A DNA stretch of 49,795 nucleotides from Bernardetia sp. Lineage in GTDB: Bacteria; Bacteroidota; Bacteroidia; Cytophagales; Bernardetiaceae. Each line of letters begins with the position of its first letter. Positions within the stretch are counted from its first letter, which is position 1. The notes under the pieces were generated by a model. That model worked only from the letters and a program-made list of their open reading frames with translations. It made no database searches and was not told where the DNA came from. The translations under genes and the position numbers were made by a program. The DNA lies in contig NZ_JAHDIG010000034.1 in NCBI RefSeq assembly GCF_020630935.1, positions 1-49,795 on the forward strand. The letters run 5' to 3'. This document shows positions 43,577-49,795 of the stretch, piece by piece.

Positions 43577-43611
43577 CCAAGTTTCCTAAAAATAAGATTT
43601 AGGAAACTTGG
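43577..43611. terminator. Hairpin between convergent genes (weak U-tract)
   Basis: CCAAGTTTCCTAAA (43577-43590) and TTTAGGAAACTTGG (43598-43611) form a 14-bp perfect stem with a 7-nt loop. Neither side has a long T-run, so it may stop transcription only partly or act as an RNA end-stabiliser. Confidence 0.6.
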
Positions 43612-43626
43612 TTATAAGCCATATTA

Positions 43627-45795
43627 CTATTCCCCCTCCAAAAGCTCATCCAAAATTTTCTGTGCAGCTTTTGCGATGACTGTACCTGGTCCAAAGACAG
43701 CCGAAACCCCTTTGTCATACAAGAAATCATAGTCTTTTGGAGGAATTACGCCTCCAGCTACCACCATAATATCTTCTCTACCAATTTTTTTGAGTTCTTC
43801 TATCAGCGAAGGAACGAGCGTTTTGTGTCCAGCAGCTAGAGAGGAAGCTCCCACAATATGCACATCGTTTTCAGCAGCCTGTTTGGCTACTTCTTGTGGC
43901 GTCTGGAAAAGAGGACTTATATCCACATCAAAACCTAAATCTGCAAAACTGGTCGCAATTACTTTTGCGCCACGGTCGTGTCCGTCTTGTCCCATTTTGG
44001 CAATCAAAATACGTGGTCTGCGTCCTTCTACTTCTGCAAACTCATCAGAGCGTTTTTTAGCAAGCTCAAAATCGTTGTTTTTAGAATCTGTTGATTTATC
44101 CATCTCATTAGAATACATTCCTGCTACCAGTTTGGTTTGTGCTTGATAACGTCCAAAGACATTTTCTAGTGCGTCCGAAATTTCGCCTAATGTAGCTCGT
44201 TCTCGTGCTGCATCCACAGCAAGAGCTAGTAGATTTCCATTTTCATTTTTAGCTGCCTCAGTTAGTTTTTGAAGAGTGATTTGTACTTTTTCTTCGTTGC
44301 GTTTTTCCTTTACGTCTTTTAGCCTTTTGAGTTGAGACTCTCTTACTGCTACATTATCTACATCCAAAACATCAATTTCCATATTCTCATCTTCCACTAC
44401 ATATTTATTTACGCCTACAATCGTATCTTTTTTTCCGTCTATACGTGCCTGTTTTCGTGCAGCAGCTTCTTCAATTCTGAGTTTCGGAATACCTGCCTCA
44501 ATCGCTTTTGTCATTCCTCCTAAAGATTCTACTTCTTCTATCAGTTCCCACGCACGAGTAGCAAGGTCATGGGTTAAGTTCTCTACATATTCAGAGCCTG
44601 CAAATGGGTCAATGGCTTTTGTTATATCAGTGTTGTTCTGAATAAATAACTGCGTGTTTCGTGCAATTCGTGCTGAAAAATCTGTTGGAAGTGCTATTGC
44701 CTCGTCTAGTGAGTTGGTGTGTAAAGATTGTGTTCCTCCAAAAACGGCTGCTAAGGCTTCAATCGTAGTGCGAGTTACGTTATTAAAAGGGTCTTGTTCT
44801 GTCAAAGACCAACCCGAAGTCTGGCAATGTGTACGAAGTGCCATAGATTTTGAATTTTTAGGCTCAAACTGCTTAATAATATTTGCCCAAAGCCAACGCC
44901 CAGCACGCATTTTAGCAATTTCCATAAAGGTATTCATTCCAATAGCCCAAAAGAACGATAAACGAGGAGCAAAATCATCAATATCTAGTCCTGCTTCAAT
45001 ACCTTTTCGCACATATTCTAATCCATCTGCTAACGTATAAGCAAGTTCTATATCTGCTGTTGCTCCTGCTTCTTGCATGTGATAACCACTAATACTGATA
45101 GAATTGAATTTTGGCATTTTATCAGCCGTATAACGAAAAATATCGGCAATAATTCGCATACTTGGCGTAGGTGGATAGATATACGTATTACGAACCATAA
45201 ACTCCTTCAAAATATCATTCTGAATCGTCCCACTTAGTTTTTCTGCTGAAACGCCTTGCTCTTCTGCTGCTACGATATAAAATGCCATAATGGGCAATAC
45301 AGCACCGTTCATCGTCATCGAAACTGACATTTCATCTAGTGGGATTTGGTCAAAAAGGATTTTCATATCCTCTACACTATCAATCGCCACTCCAGCCTTT
45401 CCCACATCACCTACCACACGAGGATGATCAGAGTCATAACCACGGTGTGTAGCCAAATCAAAAGCTACTGAAAGTCCTTTTTGCCCTGCTGCCAAATTAC
45501 GACGATAAAAAGCATTGGATTCTTCTGCCGTTGAAAACCCTGCATACTGCCTAACAGTCCAAGGACGAACAGCGTACATCGTAGGATAAGGACCACGCAA
45601 AAAGGGAGGAATACCTGCTTGATACTCTAAATGAGAAAGCTTTTCAGTATCTTCTTTTGTATAAAAAGGCTTTACATCAATTTTTTCGGGCGTCTCCCAT
45701 ACTGGCAGCTCTTTTGGAAGCTCTTTTTTTGCTTCTTTGGCTTTTTTTGAGGCTCTTGTTTTTAGCTCTTGAAGTGTGATATTTTTGAAGTCCAT
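43627..45795 (-). CDS. scpA: Methylmalonyl-CoA mutase, large/catalytic subunit
   Basis: 722 residues, full length (also called mutB or mcm). It is a B12-dependent enzyme that converts methylmalonyl-CoA and succinyl-CoA in propionate metabolism. The barrel domain shows [80 protein letters not shown] and [19 protein letters not shown]. The C-terminal B12 domain has D604-x-H606-xx-G609 in [14 protein letters not shown], then [10 protein letters not shown] and VVAGGVIPP. No small-subunit gene lies upstream, and no meaB or epimerase gene is adjacent, unlike many clusters. The ATG at 45793-45795 follows a plausible minus-strand promoter. Confidence 0.96.
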   Translation of the reverse strand: MDFKNITLQELKTRASKKAKEAKKELPKELPVWETPEKIDVKPFYTKEDTEKLSHLEYQAGIPPFLRGPYPTMYAVRPWTVRQYAGFSTAEESNAFYRRNLAAGQKGLSVAFDLATHRGYDSDHPRVVGDVGKAGVAIDSVEDMKILFDQIPLDEMSVSMTMNGAVLPIMAFYIVAAEEQGVSAEKLSGTIQNDILKEFMVRNTYIYPPTPSMRIIADIFRYTADKMPKFNSISISGYHMQEAGATADIELAYTLADGLEYVRKGIEAGLDIDDFAPRLSFFWAIGMNTFMEIAKMRAGRWLWANIIKQFEPKNSKSMALRTHCQTSGWSLTEQDPFNNVTRTTIEALAAVFGGTQSLHTNSLDEAIALPTDFSARIARNTQLFIQNNTDITKAIDPFAGSEYVENLTHDLATRAWELIEEVESLGGMTKAIEAGIPKLRIEEAAARKQARIDGKKDTIVGVNKYVVEDENMEIDVLDVDNVAVRESQLKRLKDVKEKRNEEKVQITLQKLTEAAKNENGNLLALAVDAARERATLGEISDALENVFGRYQAQTKLVAGMYSNEMDKSTDSKNNDFELAKKRSDEFAEVEGRRPRILIAKMGQDGHDRGAKVIATSFADLGFDVDISPLFQTPQEVAKQAAENDVHIVGASSLAAGHKTLVPSLIEELKKIGREDIMVVAGGVIPPKDYDFLYDKGVSAVFGPGTVIAKAAQKILDELLEGE

Positions 45796-45833
45796 GGTAT
45801 TTGCTAAAGTCTTAGTGTTGAGGGTAGCACAAC

Positions 45834-45865
45834 CAAATTAGTATTCCTACTTTTGTTTGTCTCAA
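45834..45865 (-). promoter_or_regulatory. Candidate promoter of the mutase gene
   Basis: On the minus strand: TTG (45865-45863), 21 nt, CTAATTTG (45841-45834), seven of eight bases of TAnnTTTG. It lies about 38 nt before the ATG. Confidence 0.35.
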
Positions 45866-46060
45866 TTTTTACTTAAAATTGACAAAAAATTAGCGATTTA
45901 AAAAATTCCACCATTCATAATGGCTTTATTTAAAAAATAATCCTTTTTTGATTCAAAAAATAATTGAAAAATCCGTATTATTGTATCTAACACTATTAAT
46001 ACAAAGTACACTACTCATATAAAAAAATAGCTTCATTCAAGAATAGAAATTGAATTATTT

Positions 46061-46492
46061 ATGGCAAATTCGACTCAAAATACAGACAATATCGACTTAG
46101 TTATGCTTGTAGATGATAATGATACAGACAACTTTATCAGTAAACGTATCATCGAATTAACAGGCTTTGCAAACGAAGTGGTTACCAAAAATTCAGGAAA
46201 AAGTGCATTAGAATATCTAAAAGAAAATCAAGATGACGAATCAAGACTCCCTGATTTGATATTTTTGGATATAAATATGCCTATCGTTGATGGTTTTATT
46301 TTTCTCTATGAGTTCGGACAAATGCCAGCGTCTATACATAAAAAATGTCGTATTTCTGTTCTTTCTAGTTCCGACAACAAGCGTGATATTGATAGAATTG
46401 TAGGAAATGAATATGTAATCAAATTTACAACAAAGCCACTTACAGAAGATGCTCTAAATGCAGTAAAAGAAGTTTGGCTCAAACAAAGGTAG
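46061..46492 (+). CDS. Stand-alone response regulator (CheY-like receiver)
   Basis: 143 residues, a single receiver domain without an output domain. The acidic pair is Asp18/Asp19 (MLVDDND), the phospho-acceptor is Asp70 in LIFLDINMPIVDG, the switch residue is in VLSSSDN (Ser102 or Ser103), and the conserved Lys is Lys125 in FTTKPLT. Bacteroidota carry many such single-domain regulators of the Rcp1 type that work with phytochrome-like or hybrid histidine kinases; no kinase is adjacent. A 20-residue charged insert (KENQDDESRLPD) precedes the phospho-acceptor strand, which is usual for this Rcp1-like group. Monocistronic. Confidence 0.94.
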   Translation: MANSTQNTDNIDLVMLVDDNDTDNFISKRIIELTGFANEVVTKNSGKSALEYLKENQDDESRLPDLIFLDINMPIVDGFIFLYEFGQMPASIHKKCRISVLSSSDNKRDIDRIVGNEYVIKFTTKPLTEDALNAVKEVWLKQR

Positions 46493-46560
46493 AATCAACA
46501 TCATTTTTTAATGATATTGTGTTTTTTACAAAACTTTTAAGTAATTTCTAGCGTTTATCT

Positions 46561-46590
46561 TTTGCAACTCAGTTGCATTTACTATCTTTG
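46561..46590 (+). promoter_or_regulatory. Promoter and overlapping dyad operator of the MerC-like gene
   Basis: The promoter is TTTG (46561-46564), an 18-nt spacer, and TATCTTTG (46583-46590), both perfect. Inside it lies the perfect 7-1-7 dyad TGCAACTCAGTTGCA (46563-46577). It overlaps the -33 box, so a bound repressor would block polymerase. The form resembles Fur/Zur-family boxes; the regulator gene is not in the window. Confidence 0.68.
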
Positions 46591-46622
46591 CATACCATAA
46601 AATCAGCAAGTTAAAAAACGCT

Positions 46623-47186
46623 ATGACTTATTATTTGTCTTTAAAAAACAAAATTAAAACGATTAATTCAGACTTCGTAGGAGCAATGAGTGCCTTTTTG
46701 TGCATTGTTCATTGTGCTATTGTACCTATTCTGATGGGTTTTCACTCAGTTTATTATGCAGGCGATGTACTGTCTTCACAAGTAGAAGTAGAGCACTCAC
46801 ATACTCATTTTTCTATAACATCATCTTTCAATGATATCTATTGGCATTCTTTAGATTATTTTTTTATCGTTATTACTTTAGTAGCAGTATTTTTTGCAAC
46901 TCGTAAAAGTATAGTTTCTTGGATAAAAATAGGACTTTGGAGCTGTGCGAGTCTTTTTGTGGTTTCTATTTTATTAGAAAATTTTATTGAAGGCATAGAA
47001 TATTTAGCATATTTTGCTTCTTTTCTTCTTATCATTTTTCATTTTCTCAATCAGCGTTTGAGCAAGAATTTAGTAAATCATTCTAATAAAGAGGAACTAA
47101 ATTTAGACTTAGATAGTTTTGATAATACTGTTTTAGATGCAAAAATTGAATCTGAGAAAGCAAGAAAAATGAGCTGTGCTTGTTAA
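46623..47186 (+). CDS. MerC-domain membrane protein
   Basis: 187 residues with four helices: about 18-42, 75-95, 98-118 and 123-142. The first helix contains FLCIVHCAIVPILMG (Cys27, His30, Cys31), the Cys pair that binds Hg or other soft metals in MerC proteins. A His-rich loop (VEHSHTHFS) follows, and the protein ends with MSCAC, a second Cys pair. MerC carries metal ions across the membrane in mercury-resistance operons, but many Bacteroidota copies lie alone and may serve zinc or other metals. The promoter overlaps a perfect dyad of Fur/Zur type, which suggests metal-dependent control. Confidence 0.85.
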   Translation: MTYYLSLKNKIKTINSDFVGAMSAFLCIVHCAIVPILMGFHSVYYAGDVLSSQVEVEHSHTHFSITSSFNDIYWHSLDYFFIVITLVAVFFATRKSIVSWIKIGLWSCASLFVVSILLENFIEGIEYLAYFASFLLIIFHFLNQRLSKNLVNHSNKEELNLDLDSFDNTVLDAKIESEKARKMSCAC

Positions 47187-47284
47187 TTTGCTTTTAACAT
47201 AAAAAAATATTTTTCATAATTTATTGAAGATCAAATAAATAGAAAAAAACTTGCAGAAATATTTCCAAAAAAGATATTTATCTA

Positions 47285-47314
47285 TTGAATATTAAAAAAA
47301 CAGTCGTATCTTTG
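47285..47314 (+). promoter_or_regulatory. Promoter of the tRNA pair
   Basis: TTG (47285-47287), 19 nt, TATCTTTG (47307-47314), perfect match to the Bacteroidota consensus. It lies 57 nt before tRNA-Gly. Confidence 0.7.
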
Positions 47315-47370
47315 CATCACCATTAAGGAAAAAGGGGGTTGAAAGTAAACTCTTTTACAATAAAATATAA

Positions 47371-47443
47371 GCGAAAGTAGCTCAGCTGGTAGAGCGCAAC
47401 CTTGCCAAGGTTGAGGTCGCGAGTTCGAACCTCGTCTTTCGCT
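47371..47443 (+). tRNA. tRNA-Gly (GCC)
   Basis: 73 nt with a full cloverleaf: acceptor GCGAAAG/CTTTCGC (47371-47377 and 47436-47442) and discriminator T at 47443. The D-arm is GCTCAGCTGGTAGAGC, the anticodon loop CTTGCCAAG has GCC at 47404-47406, and the T-arm is GAGTTCGAACCTC. CCA is not encoded. It is co-transcribed with tRNA-Leu 126 bp downstream. Confidence 0.97.
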
Positions 47444-47569
47444 CAATTTTTACAGACTTTACATATAGAATTATTTGTTGATTTTTTAATAAAAATTTTT
47501 CTTCGTAAAAACTTTGTAAAAATTATTAAACATTAAACTTTTAATAGAAAAAGTTAAATTCAACACCAC

Positions 47570-47653
47570 GCTGGGATGGTGGAACTGGTAGACACGCAGG
47601 ACTTAAAATCCTGTGCCTTAATCGGCGTGTGGGTTCGATTCCCACTCCTAGTA
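47570..47653 (+). tRNA. tRNA-Leu (TAA)
   Basis: 84 nt with the long variable arm of class II tRNAs. Acceptor GCTGGGA (47570-47576) pairs with TCCTAGT (47646-47652), including two G-U pairs. The anticodon TAA is at 47604-47606 in CTTAAAA. The variable arm TGCCTTAATCGGCG and T-arm GGGTTCGATTCCC are intact, with discriminator A at 47653. CCA is not encoded. Confidence 0.95.
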
Positions 47654-47660
47654 CAGAGTT

Positions 47661-47694
47661 AAAGACATATCCAAACGGATATGTCTTTTTTTTT
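47661..47694 (+). terminator. Terminator of the tRNA transcript
   Basis: AAAGACATATCC (47661-47672), loop AAAC, GGATATGTCTTT (47677-47688), then more T to 47694. A 12-bp perfect stem directly after tRNA-Leu. Confidence 0.93.
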
Positions 47695-47705
47695 GCCACT
47701 GTAAA

Positions 47706-48056
47706 TGGATAGAAAACCTATCTAACTGGGTAGCTTTAGTAAAAATAGTTGCCAAAAGTCAAGTAAGAGGAGAACAAATATGCTATTATATTTCAATCAT
47801 CAAAAACTTGAGTGCAGGAAAAGCTTATCAATTGGCTAGAGGATATTGGGCTATTGAAAACAAACTACATTGGTAGCTAGATTTGATTTTAAAATAAGAA
47901 CAAAAAAGAAAGCAAAAAGATAATTCCATTTATAATTCATCTTTAAACAGAAAAATAATCTTGAATACTGCTAAAATGTATGACAAAAAATTAAGTACCA
48001 AGAAAATGTTAAACAAAATAAATTGGAATCCTAAATATGCTAGAAAACTTTTTTAA
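47706..48056 (+). pseudogene. ISAs1-family transposase remnant (C-terminal part)
   Basis: One reading frame of 117 codons, broken by TAG at 47874-47876 and TAA at 47895-47897, encodes the end of an ISAs1/DDE transposase. The matches are WIENLSNWVALVKIVAKSQV, CYYISIIKNLSAGKAYQLA, RGYWAIENKLHW and, after the stops, KINWNPKYARKLF. The pattern RGYWAIENKLHW followed by LDLILK is the conserved C-terminal DDE region of the family. The N-terminal two thirds are missing. It begins 12 nt after the tRNA terminator. No inverted repeats of the original element can be identified. Confidence 0.8.
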
Positions 48057-48138
48057 AAAACTTTTCTATAATAGTGCATTTAGTTTGGTCTAGCAACAGC
48101 ATACTAGACAGTTATTCATATTTTGATTAGTTTTGTTG

Positions 48139-48918
48139 ATGGAAAAACTTGATATTCGAACAGTAGATGTTATTCAGTATGTACAACCCTTACGAGAGGG
48201 AGGTTCACTTCCTGCTATTGTCAGAGCTGATGATGATTTCTTATATGTTTTAAAATTTAGAGGAGCTGGGCAGGGAAAAATGGCATTGATTGCAGAGTTT
48301 GTAGGTGGAGAAATGGCTAGAGCGATTGGCTTAAAAGTTCCAGAGCTAGTATTCATGAATCTTGATGACTCATTTAGTAAAACAGAACCTGATGAAGAAA
48401 TTCAAGATTTACTCAAATTTAGTGTTGGTCTTAACCTTGGTTTACAGTTCTTATCTTCTGCTATCACATACGACCCACTAGTCAATGATGTAGATAGTAT
48501 TACAGCTTCTAAAATTGTATTATTAGATAGTATCATCAGTAACATTGATAGAACAGATAAGAATACTAATTTATTATCTTGGAATAATGAATTATGGGTC
48601 ATTGATAATGGAGCAAGTTTTTACTTTCATCATAACTGGGCGAATTGGAGAAGTCATTTATCAAGAACATTTCCTCTTGTTAAAGATCATGTGCTTCTAC
48701 ATAAAGCAGATAAACTACTTGAAGTTGCAATAGAAATCAAACATTTATTAACGTCTGAAAAAATTAATAATATTGTATCTTCTATTCCAAAAGATTGGCT
48801 CTATCTTGAGTCTGAAAGCATAACTCCTCAAGAGATGAGAGAGGCTTATATAGAATTTATAACTACTAAACTTGCTAATATTGATTTGTTAGTTAAAGAA
48901 GCTGCTGATGCAAGATAA
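48139..48918 (+). CDS. HipA-like kinase domain protein
   Basis: 259 residues from the ATG at 48139; TTG codons just upstream are less likely. The whole protein looks like one HipA_2-type kinase domain. Motifs in order: LREGGSLPAIVRADDDFLYV, LKFRGAGQGKMALIAEFVGG, IGLKVPELVFM, LLDSIISNIDRTDKNTNLL (catalytic loop with Asp and Asn) and LWVIDNGASFYFHH (metal-binding Asp). The family is related to the HipA Ser/Thr kinase of toxin-antitoxin systems but lacks the HipA N-terminal domain. The next gene overlaps by 11 nt and encodes DUF3037, a conserved pairing, so the two are co-translated. Confidence 0.9.
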   Translation: MEKLDIRTVDVIQYVQPLREGGSLPAIVRADDDFLYVLKFRGAGQGKMALIAEFVGGEMARAIGLKVPELVFMNLDDSFSKTEPDEEIQDLLKFSVGLNLGLQFLSSAITYDPLVNDVDSITASKIVLLDSIISNIDRTDKNTNLLSWNNELWVIDNGASFYFHHNWANWRSHLSRTFPLVKDHVLLHKADKLLEVAIEIKHLLTSEKINNIVSSIPKDWLYLESESITPQEMREAYIEFITTKLANIDLLVKEAADAR

Positions 48919-49291
48919 ATTTACATTCAAATATGCAATCATTCGTATTGTTCCAAAAGTAGAGCGAGAAGAATTCTTCAATGTTGGCGTTATCCTTTTT
49001 TGTAAAAGAAAAAAGTATATGGATATCAAATATAGTATAGACAAGGAAAAACTAAAGGCTTTTTCTTGTCAAGTAGAGTTAAACGTGCTAGAAGAGTATT
49101 TGAATGCTTGGAAGCTGATTTGTAAAGGGGATTCGTCCAGTGGGAAAATAGGACAATTAGAGATCTCTGAAAGATTTGGTTGGCTTACTGCTAGTAGAAG
49201 CACTATCATTCAAAGCTCAAAAACATATTCTGGTCTTCTCATTGAACCTCAAAAAATGTTAGATATTATATTTGAGAAGCATGTTCTGTAA
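48908..49291 (+). CDS. DUF3037 family protein
   Basis: 127 residues. The start ATG (48908) lies inside the last codons of the kinase gene, an 11-nt overlap. Conserved DUF3037 parts are FKYAIIRIVPKVEREEFFNV, GVILFCKRKKYMDIKYSI and RFGWLTASRSTIIQSSKTYS. Function unknown. In many bacteria a DUF3037 gene lies directly beside a HipA_2 kinase, so the two probably act together, one as the kinase and the other as its partner or target. No signal peptide. Confidence 0.92.
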   Translation: MQDKFTFKYAIIRIVPKVEREEFFNVGVILFCKRKKYMDIKYSIDKEKLKAFSCQVELNVLEEYLNAWKLICKGDSSSGKIGQLEISERFGWLTASRSTIIQSSKTYSGLLIEPQKMLDIIFEKHVL

Positions 49292-49341
49292 AAAATCTAA
49301 ATGATATCTATCAGACACATAGTTCTTTTACGGAATTAGAA

Positions 49342-49446
49342 ATGATAAGGAAAGAAAATAAATACCTTAAAAACGAAGTAGAATTTCTAAAGCATCAATT
49401 AGAAATTACACAAAGTTTCTTAGAGAAAGCTTTAAGTAGGAAGTGA
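49342..49446 (+). pseudogene. Coiled-coil tail of a lost regulator or transposon gene (uncertain)
   Basis: A 34-residue frame MIRKENKYLKNEVEFLKHQL ... EKALSRK, open upstream in frame to about 49279 with SSFTELE just before the Met. It is a clear coiled coil and resembles the C-terminal tail of XRE-type or phage repressor proteins. There is no N-terminal domain. It could be a small real protein, but a remnant is as likely. Confidence 0.35.
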
Positions 49447-49494
49447 ATCTTCTCAAATAGAAAGTATAAATACAAATAATGACTGTATAAAAAG

Positions 49495-49522
49495 AGGCTG
49501 TCCAAAATGGGCAGCCTTTTTA
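49495..49522. terminator. Bidirectional terminator
   Basis: AGGCTGTCC (49495-49503) pairs with GGGCAGCCT (49509-49517) with one G-U pair. T-runs lie on both sides. It separates the kinase/DUF3037 pair (+) from the T9SS-tail gene (-). Confidence 0.85.
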
Positions 49523-49541
49523 TTTATTTTACTATTTAGCT

Positions 49542-49795
49542 TTATTCTATAACAACAGTGCGTGAATAAGAAGCACCATTTTGGTTGAATCTAATGAGGT
49601 AGATACCTTTAGAAACTCCTTGGATATCAACTACAAACTCTTGTTTGTCTTTTTCAAAAGTTTGTGCCTTCACTTTTCTACCAGAAGCATCAAAAATAGT
49701 TACCTCAGTATCATACGGTAGTAGGCTACCAAAACGAACATTGAATACCCCTCTACTTGGATTTGGATAAATACTGAATACCTCATTTTCTGCTC
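49542..49795 (-). CDS. C-terminus of a T9SS-exported protein (5' end beyond window)
   Basis: The last 83 residues of a minus-strand gene whose beginning lies outside. The stop is TAA at 49542-49544. The sequence is a type A T9SS sorting domain: VFSIYPNPSRGVFNVRF, then TEVTIFDASGRKVKAQTF, VDIQGVSKGIYLIRF and TVVIE at the very end. Such domains direct the protein through the SprA translocon and are cleaved on arrival at the surface. Nothing of the functional part is in view. Confidence 0.93.
   Translation of the reverse strand, partial: AENEVFSIYPNPSRGVFNVRFGSLLPYDTEVTIFDASGRKVKAQTFEKDKQEFVVDIQGVSKGIYLIRFNQNGASYSRTVVIE

Noticed and set aside
43577-43611. The hairpin as a strong intrinsic terminator
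   Set aside because: The stem is perfect but no run of T follows on either strand, so confidence was lowered rather than the feature being removed.
49542-49795. The final minus-strand frame as a complete small gene
   Set aside because: It has no start codon in a sensible place and is only the sorting tail of a larger protein that continues beyond the window.

Overview
The window comes from an AT-rich member of the Bacteroidota, most likely a marine Cytophagales relative such as Bernardetia/Flexibacter; the genus is an inference. The evidence is a giant sprA gene (type IX secretion, T9SS), T9SS C-terminal sorting domains on other proteins, Bacteroidota-type promoters (TTG, 18-21 nt, TAnnTTTG), and families typical of the phylum: DUF4835, DUF5686, SpoIIE phosphatases with two-component-type propellers, and paired carboxypeptidase-regulatory domains. 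Shine-Dalgarno sequences are weak throughout, as is usual for the phylum.

Layout. 1-3341 (-): large membrane sensor with a SpoIIE phosphatase output, cut only at its last few residues. 3500-5000: small membrane protein, XRE regulator and DUF6000 protein behind palindromic candidate operators. 5100-10250: small membrane protein, TIGR01777 epimerase, alpha/beta hydrolase, secreted vWA protein and an unknown gene. 10276-16667: Sel1-type lipoprotein, a secreted protein made of two nearly identical thioredoxin domains, a small protein with a T9SS-like tail, a PLDc_N-like membrane protein and kynurenine 3-monooxygenase. 16799-25291: AlkB, palindromic repeats, gpmI, a UbiA-like membrane protein, a DUF5686 protein, an SGNH hydrolase, and a 58-residue protein resembling the N-terminus of FecR anti-sigma factors. 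25408-28521 (-): SCP2 protein, DUF4835, TlpA-like lipoprotein and fmt. 28690-33084: orphan peptide-binding lipoprotein, then an ECF sigma factor followed at 6 bp by a fused membrane/PD40/OmpA protein. 33517-40908: sprA.

40909-43611 is the most accessory-looking part. A Y1 transposase of the REP-associated type (RAYT) lies among three REP-like hairpins. With it are a HEPN-type protein carrying an RNAVAH motif and a SUKH (SMI1/KNR4) protein. This cluster is the best candidate for a little-described conflict or defence module.

43627-49795: methylmalonyl-CoA mutase, a stand-alone response regulator, a MerC-like transporter whose promoter is overlapped by a perfect 7-1-7 dyad, tRNA-Gly and tRNA-Leu, an ISAs1-family transposase remnant just after the tRNAs, an overlapping HipA-like kinase/DUF3037 pair, and the C-terminus of a T9SS-exported protein on the minus strand. 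All family assignments are from reading the translated sequence; no database search was run.
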